In this document: one piece after another, positions 1 to 9,258 of the stretch
Numbering within the stretch: position 1 is the stretch's first letter
Layout: the number at the start of each line of letters is the position of its first letter
Position numbers and translations under genes: made by a program
From: an uncultured Porphyromonadaceae bacterium
GTDB lineage: Bacteria > Bacteroidota > Bacteroidia > Bacteroidales > Muribaculaceae
Direction of reading: 5' to 3'
Assembly (NCBI GenBank): GCA_947174235.1
Contig: CAMWID010000040.1
Location: 1-33,535, forward strand
DNA: 33,535 nucleotides
The notes under the pieces: model-generated
Databases searched by the model: none
What the model saw: the letters and a program-made list of their open reading frames with translations, nothing else
Told to the model about the DNA's origin: nothing

Positions 1-53
1 AACTCTCACAAACGGAACCAGAATCCGGTGTGCTACCATTACACCACAAGGCA
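1..53 (-). tRNA. tRNA-Gln (CUG anticodon), 3' part cut by window edge
   Basis: These 53 bases are identical to positions 90-142 of the complete tRNA-Gln next to it. They cover the acceptor 5' strand, D arm, anticodon arm (anticodon CTG) and the start of the T arm; the 3' end lies outside the window. It follows the complete copy in tandem, with 18 bases between the two, so both are probably cut from one transcript. Confidence 0.93.
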
Positions 54-71
54 ATCTGAATTGTATTGATG

Positions 72-142
72 TTGCCTTGGAAAGACTCGAACTCTCACAA
101 ACGGAACCAGAATCCGGTGTGCTACCATTACACCACAAGGCA
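72..142 (-). tRNA. tRNA-Gln (CUG anticodon)
   Basis: Read on the minus strand this is a 71-nt cloverleaf. The 7-bp acceptor stem pairs TGCCTTG with CAAGGCA. The D loop contains AATGGTAGC, the anticodon loop is TTCTGGT with anticodon CTG (reads CAG, glutamine), and the T loop is TTCGAGT. The anticodon stem has a C-T mismatch at its outer pair. CCA is not encoded. A second identical gene follows downstream. A Bacteroidota-type promoter sits about 64 bases upstream. Confidence 0.93.
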
Positions 143-205
143 ATTATCATCCCCCTAATGGAATCTCTTTCCCATTTTAGCAGGGGTTTGTCGTTTTTGA
201 CGGTG

Positions 206-236
206 CAAAATTACATCTTTATTTTGAATCTACAAA
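206..236 (-). promoter_or_regulatory. Predicted promoter of the tRNA-Gln pair
   Basis: On the minus strand there is a -33 TTTG (233-236) and a -7 TAATTTTG (206-213) separated by 19 bp. This matches the Bacteroidota primary-sigma consensus TTTG / TANNTTTG. The predicted transcription start is near 199, about 57 bases before the first tRNA. Confidence 0.6.
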
Positions 237-306
237 ATATTTTTATCCTTTTTTAATAAAAAAATATCATAATTTTTATATCTACATATCATACAACACC
301 TTACAA

Positions 307-341
307 GTGATCATCGGAATCGGATCAATCCCGACGACCAC
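307..341 (-). terminator. Hairpin terminator after the Schlafen-core gene
   Basis: A 14-bp stem (307-320 with 328-341, three G-U pairs on the minus strand) encloses a 7-nt loop. It lies 44 bases past the stop codon of the 1355-residue gene. There is no strong U-tract. A smaller 6-bp hairpin (371-386) overlaps the stop codon itself. Confidence 0.5.
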
Positions 342-384
342 TTCTACAATTTCTTTCAAAACATATCTAAGATTGCTGTTGCAA

Positions 385-3300
385 TCATTCTGACCTCAAT
401 AATGGTCTCAACAATTCTTCTATTCTTTCATTAGCAGAAAGAGTGCCACCGTCATTTGGAACAGGGATACCATAAAATCTACGTTCTTGTTTAAGCGCTT
501 CAATGTCGAAGAAACTCAATTTGTCCTTAGAGAATGCTTCCTGAGCGATTATTTCATGTTCCGGATCACATAAGGTTTCTCCATTATCTTCGAAATCAAT
601 AGAATCCGCCAATGAGGCAACTTGGGAAATTCTATAGTAAATCTCACCCGAAAATGATCTAATTATTGAAAGCAAGTAATCATCTTTACCGGCTATGGTC
701 ATATTTCTCAATCTGGCGTCTTTCCTTAATGAATATATATTATCACAAAGAGTGCCTGAAACAACATGCATTGGAATCGTAACCACCTTAGCGTCATCAA
801 AAGATAAAACCAGAATCCCCTCACAATGCTTATCTTTTACTGCAAGAACCGCGCTACAAGAAGGTTCATCTTCTTGATACCTGTCGTCTTTAGAACGAGT
901 AAAAGTGTTGTCGCTCCAAATATATATATAATAGTTTGGAGTTACGTAATGTGGCTCATAATAATGCAATACATTTCCAAGACACTTCCCGACACGCACA
1001 TCTTTTGTCAAAGTATTCATACCCTCAGAAGTGACGATAGGATCTTCATTTACCTTTTGGGGCAGCTTATCTTCCGGAAGAATGGTTGCGTTGACATTCT
1101 CTTCGGGCGCTACTTCAGCCTCATTCTCTTTGTCAAAGCCCCAAAGCTTGTTGAGTAGATCATAATTATGGCTTCTGTTTTTTATAAATTCATCGCGTTC
1201 ATCACCAAGACGCGGTTTAGTCGTAGAACTTGAACGCACATAAATGATTCCATCAAGCTCCACCGGTCTTTTCACCGGACGGACCTTCAGCTCTATCACT
1301 CCTTTTGAAGACTCCGGATCTACAGAAATCTCACAGTGGTCTTTCGCATAAGCAGGAATCTTGCGGTCAAGATTATTTTGAAGTTCAACAATAAGACCAT
1401 CCAAGGTCGCTTTCTTTCCGGTTGCCCTCATGTATGCGAGATCATCAGAAAGACCATTTTCATATCCCGCATCATTCACCCCGATATAAAGCGATCCTCC
1501 ACGGGCATTCATAAAGCCGCATACAGTATGGATGATCTCATGCATTTGCGTCTTAAAATCAGGGCGAGATCCTTTCTTTGACGAGTAGACAACACTGCTT
1601 TTAAATTCAACTGTCTGCGATTCGTCTCCATAATATTTTGATGAAGTCACAGCATTATTTACATTCAAAAGAGTCGTTATCTCTTTCATTATTTCCTTAC
1701 GGGGCTTCTCGAGGTCACACGGAAGCATATTATAAGACAACACAAGTGATGCCAACTTGCCTTCAGTCTCATTTCGCGGATTCTTGGAGATGCCCCATAA
1801 CTCATCAGAATTTTCATTCACATCAAGGTCAGCTACGATTTTAAGCCTGGAATGCAACCTTTCAAGCATAGGAATATCTTTAATATCATCTGCACTTGAG
1901 TCAAGATCTTGTATATCGATTTTTTGATTCTTACCAAAATCTTGCAACAAGTTAAGGAAAGACATGTGTAAATCAAGCCGCTTCAACAACAAATCGTCTT
2001 CTGCCAATCTACACAGGATTGTAGCGACTCCCAGATAGTTGTACGCTTTAAGATAGTCAGTCTCTGTATATGCTCTACGCTGGAATATATACACGAGTTC
2101 AAGCAATTCTTCCTTAGACATCACTTCTTCTGTCTCTCTGACTTCAAACGACTCTTCCTGAATATCCGCCGGATCTTCACCCAAAGCCTGCATCAGATTG
2201 TGCAGACACAATGATTTTTTTATTGTTGAAGGAAGATTTCCCTGGTCTTCGGACAACTCTCCGACAAACAGCTGCGTGAAAGAACTGGAACGGTCAGGTT
2301 CAACATATCTGACCCTCACAAGGTTACCCCTTCCAAGAGCCTTAGTTGACTGATCGTTAAATATCTTGAACGTCGATCCCATTTCAGTAAGACATAGCCA
2401 TGCATCGTTTTTGCTATCATAATGCGTTATGATTCCAATTAATTCCTTATCAGAAGAAGAGGCTTCCAATAAAAAATCTTCAATCTGGCTTTTCATATTA
2501 AATTGAAGACCATAAGGCTTCTGATACGCTTTGGCAGTATAAAGCAATGGTTGCCCGTCCCGATTTTGAGCAAATTTAATTGACCCGTCATAATTGCCCG
2601 GGATGTCACGATGCGATAACCATCCGAGCATATGGAACGTGTCGCAAGGCAACCATCCCTCTCCCCGGAACATGTCATCGCATATCGTGCAATGAAACTG
2701 TAGCTTCTGCTTGTCAGGCAACTTATCGAATATCTTTACTCCATCGATCATAATTTTGACTTCTTCGCCATCATAGGGAATCCTCTTTTCCAACTTCTCC
2801 TCATCTGACAGATCTTCATCCCCGAATATAGACCACGCGACATCATTCCACATTTGACGGAATACTTTCAGGTCTTTGGATTTTCTTATATTTTTAGTCG
2901 GCAATGGCTCTGCAAGAGATATTGACGTAGACGGCCAGTCAAATAATCCCGAAGGTACTGATGTGGCATCTTCTTCAGCATCTCTGGCGATTATCTGCAA
3001 CGTGTCTGATTTCAATCTGACCTCCGCCTTTGACGTTGAATATATTTTCGTCACAATATCACGGCATTCGATATCCGGATTAGGATGTGATGATTTTACA
3101 AGCAAGAGGGTAGGCTGGTCTGTATCTTGCCATGAATATTCATTCTGAAAATCCACTCCAAGCAGCGAGTCAATACTTTTATTCAAAAGAGTATTCATGC
3201 TGCCCGGGATAAGATATGAAATATAACGATATAGCATGGCACGGTTTAAATTCAGGTCAATATTGTCCGTGTCTGTAGCGAGAAGCCTTTGCACGGCTAT

Positions 3301-4452
3301 AGCAAGCACAATACGAATGATTGTTTTGTTCTCGTCACTGGAATCATTCGCAGGAAGATTGTTTACTTTTGATGCGTTTTCCTGTATAAAAATTTGTAGC
3401 TGCTCTACCAATGCAGGGCGGAAAGGATCTGAACTCCAATTGGAAATATCCCAATTATGAAGAGCCTCAAAAAGTTCTCCCATCCTCGTGTTGATCAGTT
3501 CAGGACACAGCTTAAGGATAGTCATCATTATCCTAAACTGTTTCGACGGATTATAAAGATATCCAGACTCCTTCAATCTCGCGAACATACGGTCGATGAA
3601 ATCTTCATGCTTCCCTTCAAGAATCATCCGGGCAGCGTCACCATATTGAGTGCATAGTTCCACATAATTAGACAATCTTGACTGCAGCTGTGATCTATGC
3701 TCATGATTACAGCTTCTCAAATAGTCACTTCCTTCAAGAATGTACAATGCGATCCTCTGTATAAGTATTATCCCGTTGCAAGCCTTTTTCAACAAATTCA
3801 AATCATCTTTGCAAGAAATCAGCCATCGGGTCATATTCATTGTAGAAACACGCAATAATTCAAAAATCCACATCGAGTTCTCTTGATCATACAAATCAAG
3901 CGTATGCCCGAATTCCGGAATCGATTCAAATATTCGTATGTATGCTTCGTGTCTCTCATGTATGCCTATATTGTCAAGCCATGTAGAGATATCGTTGAAA
4001 TCCAATGATATTTTATAAGACAGTTTACCTACATATTTCAAGACCACGTTCACACCGCTGATCCGTTCGACCCGGCATTTTACATTATTTCCTTTCAATA
4101 AGGACACCGGAGCATGCACAAGTTTAAAACATAATCCATGCTCATCTTCAAGCTCATAAAACTTGTCAGAATCTTTTCTTTCGGATTTTACAACAAAATC
4201 ATATTCTTGACCTTCAACATAAAACTTACTAATGATAGGAGTCAGATCCTGACCTAATGTAATTTTAGGGAACATTGATTTCACATAGCATCTCAAATAA
4301 TCGGGTAGGGGTTGATTCATCTGGAATTTAAATTTCATCAATGAAAATTCTTTCCCGTCAGATGTTCTTACCTTAAAATATTTCCAAGAGGAATATTCCT
4401 TTATTATTTCAAATGAATAGGAGTGTCCTTGAATTAAATCTGAAGAATTCAT
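385..4452 (-). CDS. Large Schlafen/AlbA_2-core protein, function unknown
   Basis: This 1355-residue protein has no signal peptide or membrane segment, so it is probably cytosolic. Residues about 940-1075 form a Schlafen/AlbA_2 domain: the carboxylates E944 and E949 (in ESQTVEFK), the GGSLYIGVND strand with D994, and a terminal YVRSSSTTKP strand. Residues 1-145 look like two tandem beta-rich OB/S1-like units (GHSYSFEIIKE and GQEYDFVVKSE, each followed by a KYF/KFY strand). A similar unit may recur near residues 690-750. Residues 200-560 are mostly helical and unrecognised, and a further beta-rich region follows the AlbA_2 core. In this family the core binds nucleic acid, and in animal Schlafens it is an RNase; the same role here is inference. 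It is a single gene between the tRNA-Gln pair and uvrA, with its own long upstream region. A stress or phage-defence role is possible but unproven. Confidence 0.85.
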   Translation of the reverse strand: MNSSDLIQGHSYSFEIIKEYSSWKYFKVRTSDGKEFSLMKFKFQMNQPLPDYLRCYVKSMFPKITLGQDLTPIISKFYVEGQEYDFVVKSERKDSDKFYELEDEHGLCFKLVHAPVSLLKGNNVKCRVERISGVNVVLKYVGKLSYKISLDFNDISTWLDNIGIHERHEAYIRIFESIPEFGHTLDLYDQENSMWIFELLRVSTMNMTRWLISCKDDLNLLKKACNGIILIQRIALYILEGSDYLRSCNHEHRSQLQSRLSNYVELCTQYGDAARMILEGKHEDFIDRMFARLKESGYLYNPSKQFRIMMTILKLCPELINTRMGELFEALHNWDISNWSSDPFRPALVEQLQIFIQENASKVNNLPANDSSDENKTIIRIVLAIAVQRLLATDTDNIDLNLNRAMLYRYISYLIPGSMNTLLNKSIDSLLGVDFQNEYSWQDTDQPTLLLVKSSHPNPDIECRDIVTKIYSTSKAEVRLKSDTLQIIARDAEEDATSVPSGLFDWPSTSISLAEPLPTKNIRKSKDLKVFRQMWNDVAWSIFGDEDLSDEEKLEKRIPYDGEEVKIMIDGVKIFDKLPDKQKLQFHCTICDDMFRGEGWLPCDTFHMLGWLSHRDIPGNYDGSIKFAQNRDGQPLLYTAKAYQKPYGLQFNMKSQIEDFLLEASSSDKELIGIITHYDSKNDAWLCLTEMGSTFKIFNDQSTKALGRGNLVRVRYVEPDRSSSFTQLFVGELSEDQGNLPSTIKKSLCLHNLMQALGEDPADIQEESFEVRETEEVMSKEELLELVYIFQRRAYTETDYLKAYNYLGVATILCRLAEDDLLLKRLDLHMSFLNLLQDFGKNQKIDIQDLDSSADDIKDIPMLERLHSRLKIVADLDVNENSDELWGISKNPRNETEGKLASLVLSYNMLPCDLEKPRKEIMKEITTLLNVNNAVTSSKYYGDESQTVEFKSSVVYSSKKGSRPDFKTQMHEIIHTVCGFMNARGGSLYIGVNDAGYENGLSDDLAYMRATGKKATLDGLIVELQNNLDRKIPAYAKDHCEISVDPESSKGVIELKVRPVKRPVELDGIIYVRSSSTTKPRLGDERDEFIKNRSHNYDLLNKLWGFDKENEAEVAPEENVNATILPEDKLPQKVNEDPIVTSEGMNTLTKDVRVGKCLGNVLHYYEPHYVTPNYYIYIWSDNTFTRSKDDRYQEDEPSCSAVLAVKDKHCEGILVLSFDDAKVVTIPMHVVSGTLCDNIYSLRKDARLRNMTIAGKDDYLLSIIRSFSGEIYYRISQVASLADSIDFEDNGETLCDPEHEIIAQEAFSKDKLSFFDIEALKQERRFYGIPVPNDGGTLSANERIEELLRPLLRSE

Positions 4453-4863
4453 GATAATTACAGTTAAAATTTTATTATGTCATAAAGCTTATAGGACAAA
4501 AAGGCATCCGAATAATATCTCTAAATTGTATTATATAAATATCTGAGATAGCATATTTTGTCCGACATTGCCAAACGACAAAAACAGTTAATAAAAATAT
4601 AATAGCGCAAATATAAATATTTTTTTGGATAAATAGTAAAAATCTTGAATAATTATTTAAGAAGTGTTGATTTGTCCTTTTTATGAATTATCTATTTAAC
4701 ATAATATAGATTATGGACACATACTTAAATTGAAAAAGAATTGAGAACTATGATATTTCTAATGAATTATCATAAGAATATATAACTACAACATATCTTT
4801 GCAATATGCTGTTACAAAGATAGCGTCTTCAGCTTAGCCGAAGACGCTATCTTAAAACTTATT
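4453..4863. other. AT-rich spacer upstream of the Schlafen-core gene
   Basis: No gene is seen in these 411 bases. They hold three copies of an 8-bp GGACAAA-type box (AGGACAAA at 4493-4500, its complement TTTTGTCC at 4556-4563 and TTTGTCCT at 4671-4678). A minus-strand -7-like TATATTTG lies at 4608-4615, with only a weak TTTAC where the -33 should be. The uvrA terminator hairpin is at 4817-4853. Confidence 0.6.
4817..4853 (-). terminator. Hairpin terminator after uvrA
   Basis: A perfect 14-bp inverted repeat (4817-4830 with 4840-4853) with a 9-nt loop begins 11 bases after the uvrA stop codon. The distal flank on the minus strand is CTTTG, a weak U-tract. Confidence 0.7.
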
Positions 4864-7692
4864 TTATATGTATAATTCCTTTCTTAGGAATCGTGCCGTT
4901 TGGGAATCCGCTTTTGAGACTTCTTCCGGAGTTCCTTCTGCAACGATTTTACCTCCGTTTCTTCCACCCTCTGGTCCTACATCTATTACATAGTCAGCAC
5001 ATTTGACAACATCAAGATTATGCTCAATGACAACGATTGTATTACCCTTGTCTGCGAGCTTATTTATTACTTTCAAGAGCACTCTCACGTCTTCAAAATG
5101 CAAACCAGTGGTTGGCTCATCCAATATAAACAATGTCTTGCCGGTATCCTTTTTTGCCAGCTCCGTAGCAAGCTTAACTCTTTGATTCTCACCACCACTA
5201 AGAGTGCTTGAAGGTTGTCCGAGTTTGATATATCCAAGACCTATCTCTTGAAGAACTTTAATTTTCTTTAGAATATTAGGCACATTTTCAAAGAATTCCA
5301 CAGCCTGATTAACTGTCATTTCAAGAACATCCGCTATAGATTTTCCCTTGAATCTAACCTCCAGAGTCTCTCTGTTATAGCGCTTGCCATGGCATGTCTC
5401 GCATGGGACAAGGACATCAGGCAGGAAATTCATTTCGATTGTTCTATAGCCATTCCCTTTACATGTCTCGCATCTACCTCCGGAAACATTAAACGAAAAT
5501 CTTCCCGGTTTATATCCTCGCAATCTGGAATCCGGCAGATCAACAAATAATTTCCGGATATCAGAAAATACTCCTGTATACGTGGCTGGATTTGATCGAG
5601 GAGATCTTCCCAAAGGAGTTTGATCAACTGTGATTACTTTATCGATGTTTTCAATACCACGTACCATCTTATAAGGCAACGGCGGCTGCAGAGACCTATA
5701 GAATTTCTGGCTGAGAATAGGATATAGCGTACCATTGATAAGTGAAGATTTGCCACTCCCGCTGACTCCGGTCACGCATATAAATTTCCCTAAAGGAATT
5801 TTAATATCCACATTCTTCAGATTATGCCCGGTAGCCCCTATGACTTCAAGATAATTTCCATTGCCTTTTCTTCGTGATTCAGGCACTTTGATTTTATTTT
5901 CTCCATTTAAATATCCTGCCGTCAAAGTATGCGTATTTTTCAGATCTGCCACTTTCCCTTCAAACATCACCTCCCCTCCATGCCTTCCTGCTCCGGGACC
6001 AATATCAATAATATAGTCGGAGGCTTCCATAATATCCCTGTCGTGTTCGACAACTATAATGGAATTGCCTGTATCTCGAAGCTGCTTTAAGCTGTTTATT
6101 AGACGTTCATTGTCCCTCTGATGCAAACCTATGGATGGTTCATCAAGTATATACAATACATTCACGAGTTGCGAACCGATTTGCGTCGCAAGCCGTATAC
6201 GTTGGCTCTCTCCTCCACTTAATGATGCGCTGCTCCGGTTGAGTGACAGATATTCAAGTCCAACATCAAGCAAAAAACGTAGTCTGCTGTTAATTTCCTT
6301 CAATATCTCTGATGCAACTTTCCTGCGAGAAGGTTCTATCTTATTTTCCAGATTGGATGACCATTCATACAACTCAGAGATATCCATCTCAGCAACATCC
6401 GATATACTTTTATTGTCGATGAAATAATTAAGGGCTATTATATTAAGGCGCTTACCTTCGCAAACAGGACACACGGATTTTGAAAAGAACTGACTTTCCC
6501 ATTTCCCGGCACTGTCAGTGTCATCAATTGCCTGGGATTCTATATACTTCACGAGACCATCGTAAGAACCGGAATAATGCGAGGTTGACATCGTTGCATT
6601 CTGCACATCCAACTTATGATCAGTGCCGTTTAATATATCATCTATTGCTTCCTGAGGCAACTCTTTCCATGGTGTTTTCAAAGTCGCTCCGTAAATTTTG
6701 CATATCGCCTCAATTTGCCAGAAGATGAGTGAATTCTTATACTTCCCAAGCGGAGCGATAGCACCATCATATATTGAAATATCTTTATCCGGTATCACCT
6801 TATTCTCATCCACAAGGCTGACTACACCAAGCCCACGACATTTAGTGCAGTATCCTTGAGGAGAATTAAACGAGAAATTATGCGGTGCAGCTTCAGGATA
6901 AGACAGTCCATTTTCAGAATCCATCAACAGTTGACTGTAATGTCTTACAAGACCAGTTTCCACATCAAGCACCATCATCTGTTTTCCACCTTGTTTCAAC
7001 GCATCATCTACGGTAGAACGCAGCCTTTGTATATCGTTATCCTTGACACGAAGACGATCCACTACCAATTCAATAGAATGGTTTTTATATCTGTCAAGCT
7101 TCATGCCATATGTGAGTTCTTTTAGTTCCCCATCCACTCTAACATTCAAATACCCCTTCTTCCTTAATGTCTCAAAGAGTTCTTTGTAATGACCCTTTCT
7201 ATTTTTAACCAATGGCGCCAGGATATAAATCCTCTTATCATTATAAGCTTCATACAAAAGAGTGATAATTTTATCCTTCGAATATTTAACCATAGGTTTT
7301 CCGGAAATATAACTTCTCGCTTCCCCAAGTCTGGCATACAGTAACCTGAAAAAATCATATATCTCAGTCGTTGTTCCAATAGTGCTCCGCGGATTCTTAT
7401 TTACCGTTTTCTGTTCTATACTGATTACGGGATTCAATCCAGTGATCTTGTCTACATCGGGACGTTCAAGCGACCCAAGCATGTTACGCGCATACGAGGA
7501 AAAGGTTTCTATGTAACGTCTCTGTCCTTCTGCAAAAATAGTATCAAAGGCGAGTGATGATTTTCCACATCCACTCAAACCGGTTATTACACATAAAGAA
7601 TTATGAGGTATCGTCACATCAATATTCTTTAAATTGTGTACTCTTGCACCATAAACTTCAACAGAATCTGTTGACGAATACTTACTCTGCAT
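4864..7692 (-). CDS. uvrA: Excinuclease ABC subunit A (UvrA)
   Basis: UvrA is the DNA-damage sensor of nucleotide excision repair; as a dimer it loads UvrB at lesions. The 942 residues hold two ABC-type ATPase halves. The first has Walker A GLSGCGKSS (38-46) and signature LSGGESQR (491-498). The second has Walker A GVSGSGKSS (642-650) and signature LSGGENQR (831-838), followed by LFILDEPTTGLH. Zinc-site cysteine pairs are C282/C285 with C408/C411, and C741/C744 with C764/C767. The extra CPxH-type zinc site found near residue 120 in E. coli UvrA is absent (the region reads LYARLGEARSYISG), which as I recall is normal for Bacteroidota UvrA. The first P-loop has Cys where Ser is usual. Length is typical. 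It lies 99 bp after the T9SS protein gene on the same strand and may be cotranscribed. Confidence 0.98.
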   Translation of the reverse strand: MQSKYSSTDSVEVYGARVHNLKNIDVTIPHNSLCVITGLSGCGKSSLAFDTIFAEGQRRYIETFSSYARNMLGSLERPDVDKITGLNPVISIEQKTVNKNPRSTIGTTTEIYDFFRLLYARLGEARSYISGKPMVKYSKDKIITLLYEAYNDKRIYILAPLVKNRKGHYKELFETLRKKGYLNVRVDGELKELTYGMKLDRYKNHSIELVVDRLRVKDNDIQRLRSTVDDALKQGGKQMMVLDVETGLVRHYSQLLMDSENGLSYPEAAPHNFSFNSPQGYCTKCRGLGVVSLVDENKVIPDKDISIYDGAIAPLGKYKNSLIFWQIEAICKIYGATLKTPWKELPQEAIDDILNGTDHKLDVQNATMSTSHYSGSYDGLVKYIESQAIDDTDSAGKWESQFFSKSVCPVCEGKRLNIIALNYFIDNKSISDVAEMDISELYEWSSNLENKIEPSRRKVASEILKEINSRLRFLLDVGLEYLSLNRSSASLSGGESQRIRLATQIGSQLVNVLYILDEPSIGLHQRDNERLINSLKQLRDTGNSIIVVEHDRDIMEASDYIIDIGPGAGRHGGEVMFEGKVADLKNTHTLTAGYLNGENKIKVPESRRKGNGNYLEVIGATGHNLKNVDIKIPLGKFICVTGVSGSGKSSLINGTLYPILSQKFYRSLQPPLPYKMVRGIENIDKVITVDQTPLGRSPRSNPATYTGVFSDIRKLFVDLPDSRLRGYKPGRFSFNVSGGRCETCKGNGYRTIEMNFLPDVLVPCETCHGKRYNRETLEVRFKGKSIADVLEMTVNQAVEFFENVPNILKKIKVLQEIGLGYIKLGQPSSTLSGGENQRVKLATELAKKDTGKTLFILDEPTTGLHFEDVRVLLKVINKLADKGNTIVVIEHNLDVVKCADYVIDVGPEGGRNGGKIVAEGTPEEVSKADSQTARFLRKELYI

Positions 7693-7791
7693 ATCTTTTA
7701 AAATATTTAAGCAATCTTAATAAAATACGCATCCCTTGAATCTGCTTATCAGCTGAATTGAATACGTATACTTTAATGATAGTAAATAATA

Positions 7792-9129
7792 TTATCTGTC
7801 TAAATGTTTCTTAGAAGACAAAATATTTATATCTCCATTTCTATTATAACGTTTCCCGTCGGCGCCGGTTGCAGTGATGACATAATAATATACACCACTT
7901 TTTACAACTTTACCATTACATCTGCCATCCCATCCCAAAGCGGGATCTTCTGTATAGAAAACCTGATGACCATGTCTGTCAAAAATCCAACACTTAAAGT
8001 TTAGAAGAGAGCGATAGCTCACTTTCCATTCGTCGTTGATCCCATCGCCATCTGGAGAAAAGACATTTGGTATTTTCAAGTCGGAATCTCCTATCTCAAC
8101 TTTGAATACCTTTCCATAACTTTCACAACTGCCATCATCATTACTTGCGATACATCTGACATATGTGATCCCCTCAGTTAAGAATGTATATTTGAAGTCT
8201 GCATCATAAGATCTATAAGTTATATTTTCAAACAATTCATCGTTCGACATCTGCCATTCAACGTGTGCCACAGCATCACTTACATATGACTCAAATAATA
8301 TCGTACATGGTGCACTTCCGCCAAGACCTTCAATATCATATCCGATGAGATTATCTACACCTGATTCCATATCTTCCTGAATTGCCCGAGTCTCTAACGT
8401 TACTGAATGCGTCTGGATATAATCACTTTCATAAAACTTTGCTTCATTCCATATATCCAAAAACATATCTCCACGGATTGATATTTTAGATCCGCAATAC
8501 AACGGAGGTGTCAGTGCTATAGAATTATTTATATAATCATAATACTTTACAATTTCTTCTTGTTCATATTGATTATTTTCAATATTCCAGACAAGATTAT
8601 TGTAAGAAACACGAATATTTCTTGGCAATGACAACTGCACTCCATTGATAGAATAATATGGTATTTTAAACGTATTGCCATCGACATTAATTACTGTAGA
8701 TTCACAATCTTTATATTCGGAACATTTTATCGCATCCACATTAAAGATATATGTATCATAATCTACTATCCAAAAACAATATTTTTCGTCATTATATTCT
8801 ATCAGATATCCGAGGTTTCCTTGTAAAAATTGCGCTATTGAAACTCCATTTTCCACATGGGTATTGCTTAATGGTATCGAGAACCCGGCACCAAGATTAC
8901 TGAATATTTTCCATCTTACATTCTCAGGTGTATTGACACCATCAAAAGCAACCGATACTCCTGATAGATTTTTTAGGACATATATTTTTTCCAACCCGGT
9001 TGACTTGTCAGGTACAATCTCTATTACCGGCTGTTCATTTCCCATGAAACGAAGACCTGAATTAGAACCATGCATGGAGAAAACGCCATACAGAATAGCA
9101 GTATACAAGAATGCCTGTTTTGGATTCAT
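7792..9129 (-). CDS. T9SS type-B sorted surface or secreted protein
   Basis: This 445-residue protein ends in a gliding-motility-associated C-terminal (type-B sorting) domain, about residues 350-445. The domain starts at IPNVFSPDGDGINDEWKV and continues through WIFDRHGHQVF, GWDGRCNGK and GVYYYVITATG. In this family that domain directs export by the type IX secretion system. The N-terminus (MNPKQAFLYTAILYGVFS) could be a weak signal peptide. Residues about 270-350 resemble an Ig/PKD-like domain (VEWQMSNDELF to YVRCIASNDDGSC). Residues 30-270 are beta-rich and unrecognised, so ligand and role are unknown. No catalytic motif is visible. The gene sits between the XRE regulator (129 bp upstream) and uvrA (99 bp downstream), all on the minus strand, with no clear terminator between the regulator and this gene. 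Confidence 0.85.
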   Translation of the reverse strand: MNPKQAFLYTAILYGVFSMHGSNSGLRFMGNEQPVIEIVPDKSTGLEKIYVLKNLSGVSVAFDGVNTPENVRWKIFSNLGAGFSIPLSNTHVENGVSIAQFLQGNLGYLIEYNDEKYCFWIVDYDTYIFNVDAIKCSEYKDCESTVINVDGNTFKIPYYSINGVQLSLPRNIRVSYNNLVWNIENNQYEQEEIVKYYDYINNSIALTPPLYCGSKISIRGDMFLDIWNEAKFYESDYIQTHSVTLETRAIQEDMESGVDNLIGYDIEGLGGSAPCTILFESYVSDAVAHVEWQMSNDELFENITYRSYDADFKYTFLTEGITYVRCIASNDDGSCESYGKVFKVEIGDSDLKIPNVFSPDGDGINDEWKVSYRSLLNFKCWIFDRHGHQVFYTEDPALGWDGRCNGKVVKSGVYYYVITATGADGKRYNRNGDINILSSKKHLDR

Positions 9130-9258
9130 ATGTTTGAGAATGCAATTTGGAAGTCAGAATTGACAATATAGAACAAACAAATCCTGTAGTACATAGAGAA
9201 ACTGACACAAGACTTAATTTTTTAACGGCAAGACAACATAAAAATTGTAATTATTGGA

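Noticed and set aside
1..384. tRNA-associated integration site (attL/attR) beside the Schlafen-core gene
   Set aside because: The gene lies on the 5' side of the tRNAs, whereas integrases normally use the 3' end. The repeated tRNA sequence is a true gene duplication, and no integrase is in the window.
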